From: a bacterium
Lineage (GTDB): Bacteria; Bacillota_I; Bacilli_A; RF39; UBA660
Direction of reading: 5' to 3'
Assembly: GCA_004560915.1 (NCBI GenBank)
Contig: SFTR01000009.1
Location: 1-17,306 of the forward strand
Length of the DNA stretch: 17,306 bases
In this document: positions 5,503 to 13,512 of the stretch, piece after piece
Position numbering within the stretch: position 1 is the stretch's first letter
How the letters are laid out: each line of letters starts with the position of its first letter
Position numbers and translations under genes: made by a program
The notes under the pieces: model-generated
Told to the model about the DNA's origin: nothing
What the model saw: only the letters and a program-made list of their open reading frames with translations
Database searches by the model: none

Positions 5503-5713
5503 ATAGTGTTTCCTCTTTATTTTCTATTGTTTCTGGATATATCATATCTACTATGTATTTAGCTATGTTTTGTATTTTTTTAAATTCTCAACTATTTTAT
5601 AAATATCTTTTCCATCTTTATCTTTATATATATTACATATTCCTGGATTATTAGGATTTATTAAATTTACTGAAAGAGTTGTATTATCATTTCTTTTAAT
5701 ATTATTTTTTCAT
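5462..5713 (-). pseudogene. Small gene of about 83 codons with two homopolymer frameshifts
   Basis: The ATG at 5713 overlaps the stop of the upstream gene as TAATG. As written it ends after three codons. If the six-A run at the start had five A, it would read MKNNIKRNDNTTLSVNLINP and continue NNPGICNIYKDKDGKDIYKI to VENLKK. There a seven-A run (5575-5581) breaks the frame again. With eight A it reads IQNIAKYIVDMIYPETIENK and continues to a stop at 5462-5464 inside the methyltransferase start. The two shifts are opposite in sign and cancel. The restored product is small and soluble; I do not recognise it. Either a decayed gene or two sequencing errors in homopolymers. Confidence 0.65.
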
Positions 5714-6429
5714 TATAAATTTAAACTACTTATATAAATATATCCTTTCTTTATTTTATCTTCGATAGGAATTTCTTCATTAAATATATTTTTTAAGTTA
5801 TCCATTACTGATGTGTCTTTATCTTTTAGTTCATAAAAACTATCATAAGCTTTTTCAATGAATGGAAATAAATTATTAAATGGTTCATTATTTAAAACTG
5901 GGTCAGTTACCATTTCACTATATTGCCATACTTTATGTGGAAACTCTAACTCTTCTCGTTTCGTATTTGGATATAGTTCTAACCATTTTTGAAACCAAAA
6001 GAAATGTAATGTTTCATGAGCACATACTTCGATTACCTTTTCAGGAGTAAGATTGATTCCTAAATCAAATGTATGATCGGTTATGTCTCTTGGGAATACT
6101 GGTATTATACCAATGTATGCGATTACTTCATCAAAAGGAACTTCAACGTTTAGATAGTTACTTAACTCACTAAAATATTTATCATTGTATTTATTCCATA
6201 GATTTGTGTATCTTTCTATTTCAGACTCTATAGTGTTTAAAGACTCATTATATTTTTTAGTGACTAATTCTTCTATTCTTGATGTTTCATTTTCTTTGAC
6301 ACTTTCTAGTTCTGGAAATAATTCTATAGCGTAGTGTCTAAAATTACTTATTTCATTTTCATCAAATAGTGTCCATTTAACTATTTCAATATTGTCTTTT
6401 AGTGATAACTTTTTAAATACTATTTTCAT
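5713..6429 (-). CDS. Putative zinc metallopeptidase (HExxH, gluzincin-like)
   Basis: A 238-residue soluble protein. Residues 138-142 are HETLH, a HExxH zinc-binding helix in the context VIEVCAHETLHFFWFQKWLE. About 30 residues later SEMVTDPVLN offers E172 as the likely third zinc ligand, the spacing of gluzincin-type enzymes. Just before the helix, strands AYIGIIPVFPRDITDHTFDL resemble the edge strand of metallopeptidase sites. The N-terminal 70 residues are helical and charged. No signal peptide is seen, so it is cytoplasmic. AAGAGGTAAG precedes the start at 6429. It is coupled by TAATG overlap to the broken small gene and then the methyltransferase. The family is not recognised by name; the substrate is unknown. 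Confidence 0.6.
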   Translation of the reverse strand: MKIVFKKLSLKDNIEIVKWTLFDENEISNFRHYAIELFPELESVKENETSRIEELVTKKYNESLNTIESEIERYTNLWNKYNDKYFSELSNYLNVEVPFDEVIAYIGIIPVFPRDITDHTFDLGINLTPEKVIEVCAHETLHFFWFQKWLELYPNTKREELEFPHKVWQYSEMVTDPVLNNEPFNNLFPFIEKAYDSFYELKDKDTSVMDNLKNIFNEEIPIEDKIKKGYIYISSLNL

Positions 6430-6459
6430 ACTTCTTACCTCTTATTTGATTATAACATA

Positions 6460-6485
6460 AAAGAGTAGTTTTTCCTCTACTCTTT
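6460..6485 (-). terminator. Terminator after dedA
   Basis: Arms AAAGAGTAG and CTACTCTTT (9 bp, perfect) flank an 8-base loop and are followed by T-rich sequence on the minus strand. One arm contains the dedA stop codon. Overlap of stop codon and terminator recurs in this window (rplS, ftsW, and the two paired genes). Confidence 0.75.
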
Positions 6486-7088
6486 AAGTTTCTTTTTATA
6501 AAATTTAATTATTAGAATTATTAGTATTATAAATATAATTACTACTGCATAAGTAGAATATAAATCAAATATTTTTAAGATACTTTTCCAGTTGTTTCCA
6601 ACTATGTGTCCTAGTGTTATTAAAACTACATTCCATATTAGAGAACCTAGTGTTGTATAAATCATAAACTTTGTTATATTCATTTTATTTATACCTGCTG
6701 GTACTGAGATAAGACTTCTAATAAGTGGAATGAATCTACAAAAAAATATTGCTTTTTCTCCTTTAGTTTGGAAGTAATTAAAAGATGAGTCTATTTCTTT
6801 ATCATTGATTCTTAAGAATTTTCCTAGTCTTGTGTGAATCAATTTCTTTAATGTATCTTTATTAAAAATAGTGCCAATTTTATAGAGGATAAGTGCTCCT
6901 AAAACTGAACCTAATATAGAAGACATTGTCATACCTAAAACATTTAAACTAGTATACGTAGTCATAAATCCACCAAATAATAATATTACTTCTGATGGGA
7001 TTGGTGGAAAAATATTTTCAATTAATATTAATAGAAATACTCCTAGATATCCATAATTATTCATTATATTTATAATAAACTTTTGCAT
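6477..7088 (-). CDS. dedA: DedA/VTT-domain membrane protein
   Basis: A 203-residue inner-membrane protein of the DedA family, members of which act as lipid carriers or flippases, some of them for undecaprenyl phosphate. The typical opening YGYLGVFLLILIENIFPPIP with SEVILLFGG is followed by glycine-rich membrane helices with GSVLGALILYKIG. The hallmark loop reads FFCRFIPLIRSLISVPAGIN and leads into a further helix with GSLIWNVVLITLGHIVGNNW. A final hydrophobic helix ends in KFYKKKLKE. Length is normal. No good ribosome binding site precedes the ATG at 7088, so translation may be weak or start differently; an ATG eight codons later has none either. A terminator at its stop separates it from the metallopeptidase gene. 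Confidence 0.9.
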   Translation of the reverse strand: MQKFIINIMNNYGYLGVFLLILIENIFPPIPSEVILLFGGFMTTYTSLNVLGMTMSSILGSVLGALILYKIGTIFNKDTLKKLIHTRLGKFLRINDKEIDSSFNYFQTKGEKAIFFCRFIPLIRSLISVPAGINKMNITKFMIYTTLGSLIWNVVLITLGHIVGNNWKSILKIFDLYSTYAVVIIFIILIILIIKFYKKKLKE

Positions 7089-7128
7089 ATTAATTTTATG
7101 ATTAATAATTTTATAAATTCATAATTTA

Positions 7129-7974
7129 TTACATAGTTATTTTTTCTTGATTACTTTCTAGTATTTTTCCATTTGATAAGTCTATGCATACTAAAGATGT
7201 TCTTGGTACATATGATGTTATAGATTCATTGATAGAACTCTTAACTATTCTTTCAAATCTTCCAATAACTTCTTCAGGTTTTAGGTTTATATTATCTAAA
7301 TCTTCAGAAGTAAATGCTCTTTTACCTTTCATAGTGTATGAAGCAGGTATTAAATAAAGAACCCTACTTCTATCTTTGTATTTCTCGTTATATTTAACTC
7401 TAAGTTCTTTTAGATCTTTCTTTGCTCGTTCTGATTCAGATGATGCGTAAGTATCAAAAAGTCTAAATTGTTTATTTAATTCTCTTATCCATTCAGGTTC
7501 AAGACCATAGCTTGCTCCTATATTTAATGTTCTTGAATAATATAATTTATTATAGTCATCTTTAGCAAATGGAAAGAAGTTTGATTCTCCTTTTGGAGTT
7601 AGTTCTCCTCTTACTCTTTTTATATCTTCTTGTTCTTCATTATATCTTGGATTTAAACCTGTTTCATCAATAGAACTAGCATTTGCTTTTGAAGTCATAT
7701 GATAAACGTAACCATTATTAAATACATTATTAACATACATATCTCTAATAGTACTCATATCTTTTTCTGGATCCAAATTATATCTTTTAGCTAAAAGAGT
7801 TATTAAATCATTAGTTTGTAATATTCCTCTAGGTCTAACTTTTGATTTGAATTCATCATATAACTTAAGATCATCACATCTAAAATATACGGCAAATTTA
7901 ATTATGCTTGATAATTCTTCTTCTCCATATAAAAAAACTAAATTACTTATTATTCTTTTGATATCATCATTCAC
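7129..7974 (-). CDS. Hypothetical protein with an ART-like (ADP-ribosyltransferase-type) YHMTS motif
   Basis: A 281-residue soluble protein not recognised as a named family. Residues about 91-107 read YHMTSKANASSIDETGL, matching the first strand and helix of ADP-ribosyltransferase folds (aromatic-H-x-T, then 'n...I...GL'), as in DarT-like and KptA-like proteins. Further on LYYSRTLNIGASYGLEPEWI could be the second ART element, and the last third has conserved-looking strands RVLYLIPASYTMKGKRAFTS and TSYVPRTSLVCIDLS. The 90-residue N-terminal part is helical. AGGTGAT precedes the start at 7974. It is transcribed away from a membrane-anchored gene on the plus strand, an arrangement repeated at 12559-14124. 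The fold call is inference; catalytic residues are not proven. Confidence 0.45.
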   Translation of the reverse strand: MNDDIKRIISNLVFLYGEEELSSIIKFAVYFRCDDLKLYDEFKSKVRPRGILQTNDLITLLAKRYNLDPEKDMSTIRDMYVNNVFNNGYVYHMTSKANASSIDETGLNPRYNEEQEDIKRVRGELTPKGESNFFPFAKDDYNKLYYSRTLNIGASYGLEPEWIRELNKQFRLFDTYASSESERAKKDLKELRVKYNEKYKDRSRVLYLIPASYTMKGKRAFTSEDLDNINLKPEEVIGRFERIVKSSINESITSYVPRTSLVCIDLSNGKILESNQEKITM

Positions 7975-8031
7975 ATTATCACCTACTATAATAAGTTTAT
8001 CATAATTACTGTAAATATTATAGTAATTTTA

Positions 8032-8060
8032 TTGTGATAAATTATTTCATTTGATAAAAT
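8032..8060 (+). promoter_or_regulatory. Promoter of the first membrane-anchored paralogue
   Basis: -35 TTGTGA (8032-8037), a 17-base spacer and -10 TAAAAT (8055-8060) with an extended TGA in front. The stretch TTGATAAAA-TAT-TTA is shared with the spacer of the second cassette (13479-13493). A 7-bp inverted repeat, AATTACT (8004-8010) and AGTAATT (8022-8028), lies just upstream in the divergent region. Confidence 0.6.
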
Positions 8061-8079
8061 TATTTTAGGAAGTGGTATT

Positions 8080-9201
8080 ATGAAAAATAAAAAGTATTAT
8101 ATAATTGGACTAATTCTAGTAGTTATTGTTTTATTAGTAGTGTATTTTAAATTAAATAGTGTTAAAGAAAGTACTGTTGCTGAAAATGTTATTAAGTATA
8201 GTTATAATAATGGTGACTATTATGTAATTAAAGGAGACTATAAAGGACAATATGATATTAAGTATTTACATTTTAACCCTGATGAAGATATAAATACTAA
8301 TTTTAGAAAAATGGGTGTATATAGTTATGATGAATATGTAGAGTATTGTAAGGAAAATAATATTTTAGTTAAATATTTAGATAAAAATAAGAATTATATA
8401 ATTGTTGGATATTATAGTGAATTTTCAGCTAATATAGAAGCAAGAGTTGCCGGTATAGAAGTAGATGGTTCTAATGCTAAACTATATATGTGGGATAAGT
8501 CTTCAGGAGTTGTGGCTGATAGTGCTGGATATATTATTACTATACCAGTAGATAAAAGTATTAAATCATTAAGTGTGATTCCTGTATATTCAGAAGAAGA
8601 ATATGAAAACATAAAGAAATATGGTATGGAATATGATCCAAATAATGTTACAGTTGATAAACCTATTATATATTTATATCCTACTCTAGAAACTAATATT
8701 ACTGTTAAATTACTTAATGATAACTTAATAACTCATTCTTATCCTAAATATAATAATGAATGGAATGTAAGAGCTAGTAGTAATGGAGACTTAATAGATT
8801 TAAAAACTAATAGAAAATTATATGCTTTATATTATGAAAGCAAACAAAATATTAATTTTAGTACTGATGATGGATTTGTTATTGAAGGAAAAGATACAGC
8901 TAAGTTCTTAGAAGAAAAATTAGAAATACTAGGACTTAATGAAAGAGAAAGTGAAGAATTTATAATATATTGGTTACCAAAACTTGAAAATAATAAATAT
9001 AATTATATTAGATTTGCAACTATGGATGAAATAAATATAAATATGCCTTTAGAAATTAATCCTAAGCCTGAAACACTTATAAGAGTTCTTATGACATATA
9101 AAAAACTAGATAACAAAATAGATATTAAAGAACAAAAATTAACTAAAATAGTTAGAAATGGTTATACAGTTGTTGAATGGGGAGGAACTGAAATTAAATA
9201 A
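8080..9201 (+). CDS. Membrane-anchored surface protein with a 'KPIIYLYP' C-terminal domain
   Basis: A 373-residue protein. Residues 7-24 (YIIGLILVVIVLLVVYFK) form one membrane anchor after a basic start, so the rest is outside the cell. The first extracellular part (about 30-185) contains NGDYYVIKGDYKGQYDIKYL and NKNYIIVGYYSEFSANIEAR, and is clearly paralogous to the product at 13513-14124. The second part starts KPIIYLYPTLETNITVKLLN and continues YPKYNNEWNVRASSNGDLID. I know this 'KPxIYLYP' domain from many secreted proteins of gut Firmicutes, but not its function. A good extended -10 promoter precedes it and a strong terminator follows. It is divergent from the ART-like gene at 7129-7974. 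Confidence 0.8.
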   Translation: MKNKKYYIIGLILVVIVLLVVYFKLNSVKESTVAENVIKYSYNNGDYYVIKGDYKGQYDIKYLHFNPDEDINTNFRKMGVYSYDEYVEYCKENNILVKYLDKNKNYIIVGYYSEFSANIEARVAGIEVDGSNAKLYMWDKSSGVVADSAGYIITIPVDKSIKSLSVIPVYSEEEYENIKKYGMEYDPNNVTVDKPIIYLYPTLETNITVKLLNDNLITHSYPKYNNEWNVRASSNGDLIDLKTNRKLYALYYESKQNINFSTDDGFVIEGKDTAKFLEEKLEILGLNERESEEFIIYWLPKLENNKYNYIRFATMDEININMPLEINPKPETLIRVLMTYKKLDNKIDIKEQKLTKIVRNGYTVVEWGGTEIK

Positions 9202-9229
9202 AAAATGTAGAATTAATTTTCTACATTTT
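9202..9229. terminator. Bidirectional terminator of cassette 1
   Basis: An 11-bp perfect stem (AAAATGTAGAA / TTCTACATTTT) with loop TTAATT, rich in A before and T after, works in both directions. It lies between two convergent stop codons. Core and loop are the same as in the hairpin at 14132-14159. Confidence 0.9.
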
Positions 9230-9758
9230 ATTTTTGACTTTGGAATAAAGATAAGACTTTTTCTTTTTCTTTTTGATCATTTATAATTTCTATACTTATT
9301 TCATTATTTTCAATAGTTTGAATTCCAAATTTAATTTCTAATGGTTTAAAATTGCTCATTAAATATATATAATGTTTTCCTTCATAATCTAGAGAACTAA
9401 AACAAATATACTCTTTATTATTACTTAATGTTATTATTTCACCTGTCTCTATCATAAATCCTCCTTTTTTATATAATACTTCTGATACTTTATTGAAGTA
9501 TGCTCCAAGTGATTCTCTAATAGTATGAATGTATACAAACATAGCTTCAGTAAAATCATCATCACTAATATTATCACTATTTAAATCAAGTATTTCTCTA
9601 TTAAATAATGTTTGATCTTTTATACCCATATCTGCGTTTATTTTTTCAATGAATGCGATTAGTTTTTTAGTTTCTTCGTTTACCATTTCTTTCTTTTTTT
9701 GAAGTGGTAATTTTTTATATGCATTTACATATTGGTTAAATGATGAGTCTTCTCTCAT
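9228..9758 (-). CDS. Hypothetical protein with a DUF1292-like C-terminal half
   Basis: A 176-residue soluble protein. The N-terminal half is helical and charged (YKKLPLQKKKEMVNEETKKL). The C-terminal half, from about residue 105, reads GEIITLSNNKEYICFSSLDY and continues EGKHYIYLMSN. This is the strand pattern of the DUF1292 family ('ivtl.d..g.e..f..ld.ieyegkeYavl'), small proteins of unknown function in Firmicutes; the match is by eye. The start ATG overlaps the stop of the upstream 588-residue gene as ATGA, and TTAGGAGG lies just before it, so the two are translationally coupled. It is the last gene of the five-gene operon and ends at the bidirectional terminator. Confidence 0.7.
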   Translation of the reverse strand: MREDSSFNQYVNAYKKLPLQKKKEMVNEETKKLIAFIEKINADMGIKDQTLFNREILDLNSDNISDDDFTEAMFVYIHTIRESLGAYFNKVSEVLYKKGGFMIETGEIITLSNNKEYICFSSLDYEGKHYIYLMSNFKPLEIKFGIQTIENNEISIEIINDQKEKEKVLSLFQSQK

Positions 9759-11521
9759 AATTGTGGACCTCCTAAATTTTCTATATCTTCAACAGTTATT
9801 TGTTTATCTATTAATGCATCTTTAAGATTTGCTTTTTCTGCTATTTCTGGTTTTATTTTTTTACTTACTAAAGAATCTACTGCTTTTTGAAATTCACTTT
9901 CGTGTTCAAATTTTTGTCTTGCATTTCCTACTAATTCATTTATTTTGCTTTCAGTAAGTGTTACCATCTTTTTATCATCTCTTTCACTTAATTTAGTTGC
10001 TATTAAAGATGCTGCTCCTGATAGAAGAGCTACTTCACTACTGATATTATGTATACTCCAAGTTAGGTGTTCACCTGTTTGAACTTGTTTTTCTTCTTTA
10101 TCAAGTTTTTGTTCTAAATTATAATCTTGTATTCTATATTGTACTCCGTTTGAACCTGTTATTATCGAACCTGGTTTTAATAAGTTACCATTTGCATCTA
10201 CTACTTTTAAATCTACATTTGTTCCGTTTTCTTTTATACTTATTGTACTCCCATTGAAGTCTTTATTCTCTACTTTGATGTTTTTGTTTGTTTCTAATAT
10301 AACATTTTTATCTTCTAGTGATTTATCTACTTGGAACTTTACTAAATCATCAGTTGATACCCATCCTGATACTGGACCGCCTATATGAATATATGATTCT
10401 AAATCACTTATGGATACTCCTAGTCTATCTGCTGTTTCTTTTAAGTTTTCTCCTAGACTTTCTCCTTCATTATATTTAACTTGTACTATTTTGCCATCAT
10501 TAAGTATTGAAATATAGTCTACATTATATTCTCCGGCTTCTCTATATTTTCCACCAAACTCAGCACTTTTGTTTGCTCCACCATATTTATAAGTGCTTGA
10601 TTCGTGGTATTCAAGTCCTTCTTCCGTTTGAATTTTATCACCAGTTTTAATATCTTGTATTCTTTCTACTGCTTCATCTATTAATTCTTGCTCACTTTTT
10701 TCATGAAGTTCATCTACCATATATATAGCTTCTGTTCTATCATTTTGTACTACTTCTGTAGTAAATGTAGGTTCCATTTTAAATCCAGTTGCAAGTGTAC
10801 CTGCAATAGCTATAACAATTGGTATGATAGTCATTTTCTTTTTGATTCTATCTATTACTCTATATTTTTCTTCTTTCTTAGGTTTTTGTTTTGGATCTTG
10901 TCCTTTTGTTGGTTCATCTATTTCAATTATTTCTGATGGGGTCATTCTTACATAATTTTCTAAGGCACTTTCTATTTCCGAAATGAGAACATAGTCTCCG
11001 TTTGGTAGTTCTATTCCTTCGTTTCCAAACATCATTACACCTTTATTATGTTCTTTGTTTTTAGCATATTCTTCGATTGCAATTCTTGCAGTATTTTGAT
11101 TTTGAATAGAATTATCTTCGCTTATTTTTAAACCATTTGATACAGCAATTACGTCTTTAAATAGTTCTTCTATTACTTCTGGTTTATCTATCTTTTTACC
11201 TGTTTTCTTGCTTACATATACTACATTTGGTTCATCAGTTTGTAATTCTTTATTAATTGCTTCTGATACTTCATCAAAATTTACGTACTCTCCGTTTTCT
11301 AGTTCTATACCCTGTTTGTTATATCCCATCATTATAGAACTTGTTTTTTTCTCTTCACCATTTTGAGGAGTTATATGAACAGTTCTGTCATCTCTTCCTT
11401 CACCTAATGCTTCTTTTTCTTGAGGAGATAATGCTATAGTACTTAAACCATTTAAAGCAACTCTTATTTCTTCTATAGAATATCCTTGCTTTATTAATTT
11501 TTCTATATCACTTTGTTTCAT
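9755..11521 (-). CDS. Large single-pass membrane protein with an internal repeat
   Basis: A 588-residue protein of no family I recognise. It opens with MKQSDIEKLIKQGYSIEEIR, like a small UBA-type helical bundle. Two repeats follow in the cytoplasmic part: MMGYNKQGIELENGEYVNFD (about 64-83) and MMFGNEGIELPNGDYVLISE (about 163-182), each followed by a helix. After a basic stretch (RVIDRIKKK) one membrane helix occurs at about 230-247 (MTIIPIVIAIAGTLATGF), so about 340 residues lie outside. The outer part holds a segment NEGESLGENLKETADRLGVS with SDLESYI that resembles a LysM-like or cell-wall-binding fold, and a further hydrophobic stretch near residue 500. TAGGTGAG precedes the start. The gene overlaps the next by ATGA. 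The architecture suggests a sensor or anchor joining cytoplasmic and surface parts. Confidence 0.75.
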   Translation of the reverse strand: MKQSDIEKLIKQGYSIEEIRVALNGLSTIALSPQEKEALGEGRDDRTVHITPQNGEEKKTSSIMMGYNKQGIELENGEYVNFDEVSEAINKELQTDEPNVVYVSKKTGKKIDKPEVIEELFKDVIAVSNGLKISEDNSIQNQNTARIAIEEYAKNKEHNKGVMMFGNEGIELPNGDYVLISEIESALENYVRMTPSEIIEIDEPTKGQDPKQKPKKEEKYRVIDRIKKKMTIIPIVIAIAGTLATGFKMEPTFTTEVVQNDRTEAIYMVDELHEKSEQELIDEAVERIQDIKTGDKIQTEEGLEYHESSTYKYGGANKSAEFGGKYREAGEYNVDYISILNDGKIVQVKYNEGESLGENLKETADRLGVSISDLESYIHIGGPVSGWVSTDDLVKFQVDKSLEDKNVILETNKNIKVENKDFNGSTISIKENGTNVDLKVVDANGNLLKPGSIITGSNGVQYRIQDYNLEQKLDKEEKQVQTGEHLTWSIHNISSEVALLSGAASLIATKLSERDDKKMVTLTESKINELVGNARQKFEHESEFQKAVDSLVSKKIKPEIAEKANLKDALIDKQITVEDIENLGGPQL

Positions 11522-11537
11522 TACTCACCTACTTATT

Positions 11538-11996
11538 TTAAAATCCATCTACTATGTGATTTTTATTATTCTTTAACATATCTTTTATTTCTTTTGGTTC
11601 TATTAATACATTATCTAGATCATTAATATTGAACCATTTAAATAGTATCCAATTTCCTTCTAAACCATTAAATTCATCATTATTTATTTCATCATTATAA
11701 CTTGCTTCATAAATAGCTTCTACTTGCTGATAGGTCATTTCTTTATCAGTTACTACACATTCACTAAAACATTTAAAATCTATTATACTTATTTCTAATC
11801 CTGTTTCTTCTTTAACTTCTCTTTTAAGAGCATCTTCACTACTTTCAAGTTCATTTACTTTACCACCTGGTAGCATATAAAAGTCTCTATTTGATGACTT
11901 AAAGAGTAATATTTTAGTTTTATCTTTATTATAAATAATAGCTGATGTTCTATAGTGAAATTGATAATTGTTTTCTTTATATCTTATATCTTTCAT
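11538..11996 (-). CDS. Nudix hydrolase
   Basis: A 152-residue protein with a perfect Nudix box: GKVNELESSEDALKREVKEE followed by TGLEI (residues about 45-69, G-x5-E-x7-REV-x-EE-x-G-L). Nudix enzymes hydrolyse nucleoside diphosphates linked to another moiety, such as NTPs, ADP-ribose, NADH or sugar nucleotides. The opening strand HYRTSAIIYNKDKTKILLFK and MLPGG before the box are typical of MutT-like members. Substrate is not readable. It lies 16 bases before the 588-residue gene and 6 bases after the kinase gene, all on the minus strand. Its place beside an ART-like protein makes an ADP-ribose-related substrate worth testing, but that is inference. Confidence 0.92.
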   Translation of the reverse strand: MKDIRYKENNYQFHYRTSAIIYNKDKTKILLFKSSNRDFYMLPGGKVNELESSEDALKREVKEETGLEISIIDFKCFSECVVTDKEMTYQQVEAIYEASYNDEINNDEFNGLEGNWILFKWFNINDLDNVLIEPKEIKDMLKNNKNHIVDGF

Positions 11997-12002
11997 AATA
12001 CC

Positions 12003-12554
12003 TTATTCTTTCATTGCTTCTTCTACTAGATCATTCAATATTTTATTTCTATTATCTTCTCTACTAGTGTTTACTAATCTAAAATTATATTTTTTACATT
12101 CTTCTTTTAATAGTTCATTTCTTTCTAAAATATAATTAATGTTTCTTTTTACATCTTCTTTTGTAGTTGTTACTGGCCAATCATAAGATTTTGAGTATTT
12201 CATCATATCACTTTCAATGTTGTCTTCATTAGCATCAAGATTTGCTAAAAAATATATTTTTATATTATTCTTATTTTTTAATTTTGATATTTGTTTTGGT
12301 GTAAATATATATTCATATAGAGTATTTATTCCATAGTTTTTAGCATCTTCAAGACTTCTATTTATCATATTATCGAGTAATTCAATATATTTATCATCAT
12401 TTCCATCTTCTAAGTCTTTAAATGTTGTTTCTAAAGAGTCTAATATCATATCAAAATTATATTGATTAAAATTATACTTGTTATGTAGCAAATTAGATAA
12501 TGTTGTTTTACCTGCTCTTTTATTTCCACCTATTATAATAACTTTACCATTCAT
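12003..12554 (-). CDS. P-loop kinase (AAA/adenylate-kinase-like NTPase)
   Basis: A 183-residue protein that begins MNGKVIIIGGNKRAGKTTLS, with a Walker A motif G-x4-GKT at residues 10-17. The pattern is that of small-molecule kinases and of kinase-like proteins such as gluconate or shikimate kinase relatives. A strand INTLYEYIF and another NIKIYFLANLDAN could include Walker B. A lid-like helical part carries DMMKYSKSYDWPVTTTKEDV and arginine-rich segments, and NFRLVNTSREDNRNK ends the core, as in nucleotide kinases. The substrate is unknown. The start lies 4 bases after the stop of the ART-like gene upstream, whose end (AAGGTGA) serves as ribosome binding site, so the two are tightly coupled. 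Confidence 0.82.
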   Translation of the reverse strand: MNGKVIIIGGNKRAGKTTLSNLLHNKYNFNQYNFDMILDSLETTFKDLEDGNDDKYIELLDNMINRSLEDAKNYGINTLYEYIFTPKQISKLKNKNNIKIYFLANLDANEDNIESDMMKYSKSYDWPVTTTKEDVKRNINYILERNELLKEECKKYNFRLVNTSREDNRNKILNDLVEEAMKE

Positions 12555-12558
12555 TTTA

Positions 12559-13404
12559 TCACCTTATAACTATTCCATCTAGATTACATATGTATGAGTT
12601 TGGTAGTAGTTTTTTTATTTCATCTAATATTTTATCATCTTTTTCATATATTCTTCCAACTAGTATTCCCTCTATGAAGTTTGAAGGAACTCCGAAAATT
12701 ATTGCACTTTCTCTATCTGTGAAGAAATCATCTTTGTGTTTCTTATCTTTTATGAATCTTTCATAGTATGATGGATTTACAAATTCTTTTAGTTTTCTAT
12801 TTGAGATAGTATTTGATAAGATATCTCCTTTTAATAGTTTTTCTATGTATTTATTATTACTATCAAATATTATACCTATTTGTACTCTATCTTGAAGTAG
12901 ACTTGGTAAGAATCTTGCTTCTTTAGTTTCTTCGATTGTCCACATATGACAATCATATTTTTTAGATTCTTCTATTATATTATTCATTCTTGAGTGAGGA
13001 ATGACTGCTGTTTTATTTTGCTGTGTATCTTTTCCATTTTCAAATACTCCAGCATATAAAATAGTTCCACCTGAATAAAAATCAATATAATCTTTTAAGT
13101 AATAATCTTGTTTTAAATTCCATACACTTACATTACTTGGATACTTAGATGTTCTTGAATTTACAAACCAACTAGATATAAGACCATCTTTTAATATTTC
13201 TTTAAGTCCATCTATATTTTTATATGTACCATGAAGTAGCGTTCCTTTACTAAGTTTTACTTTATCACCGATGTTATATTTAGATTTTTCTATTCTATAG
13301 TTTTCTTTGGCTTTATAATAATTATTAATTTGCCTTATAACTAATGATTGTGTATTCTTACTAAATTTTTCTTTTACTATTTTTAAATAATCTTCTTTAG
13401 TCAT
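12559..13404 (-). CDS. Hypothetical protein with an ART-like HGT motif, first gene of the five-gene operon
   Basis: A 281-residue soluble protein, exactly as long as the gene product at 7129-7974, although they share little sequence by eye. Residues 56-75 read LLHGTYKNIDGLKEILKDGL, the H-G-T strand and following helix typical of ADP-ribosyltransferase folds (PARP, KptA and DarT types). Near residue 232 RESAIIFGVPSNFIEGILVG carries a glutamate at the start of a strand, a possible catalytic position of an H-x-E type triad. In between SGGTILYAGVFENGKDTQQN and KYDCHMWTIEETKEARF look like further conserved parts. AGGAGTATAT precedes the start. The gene is divergent from the membrane-anchored paralogue at 13513. 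A toxin, RNA-modifying or NAD-using enzyme are all possible; none is proven. Confidence 0.45.
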   Translation of the reverse strand: MTKEDYLKIVKEKFSKNTQSLVIRQINNYYKAKENYRIEKSKYNIGDKVKLSKGTLLHGTYKNIDGLKEILKDGLISSWFVNSRTSKYPSNVSVWNLKQDYYLKDYIDFYSGGTILYAGVFENGKDTQQNKTAVIPHSRMNNIIEESKKYDCHMWTIEETKEARFLPSLLQDRVQIGIIFDSNNKYIEKLLKGDILSNTISNRKLKEFVNPSYYERFIKDKKHKDDFFTDRESAIIFGVPSNFIEGILVGRIYEKDDKILDEIKKLLPNSYICNLDGIVIR

Positions 13405-13458
13405 ATATACTCCTATAGTTAGTTTAACATAAAATATGAGTAAAATAAAACTATATTG

Positions 13459-13490
13459 TTGTTTTAATTATAGTTTTTTGATAAAACTAT
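13459..13490 (+). promoter_or_regulatory. Promoter and inverted repeat of the second membrane-anchored paralogue
   Basis: -35 TTGTTT (13459-13464), 17-base spacer and -10 TAAAAC (13482-13487) with an extended TGA, aligned with the promoter at 8032-8060. ATAGTTTT (13470-13477) and AAAACTAT (13483-13490) form an 8-bp inverted repeat around a 5-base loop and cover the -10, a possible operator. The motif TTGATAAAA-TAT-TTA is shared by both cassettes. Confidence 0.5.
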
Positions 13491-13512
13491 CTTAAGAATA
13501 GGATGTGAGTTT

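Noticed and set aside
10688..10936. Plus-strand 82-codon frame rich in F, Y and C
   Set aside because: Complement of the lysine- and glutamate-rich part of the 588-residue gene.
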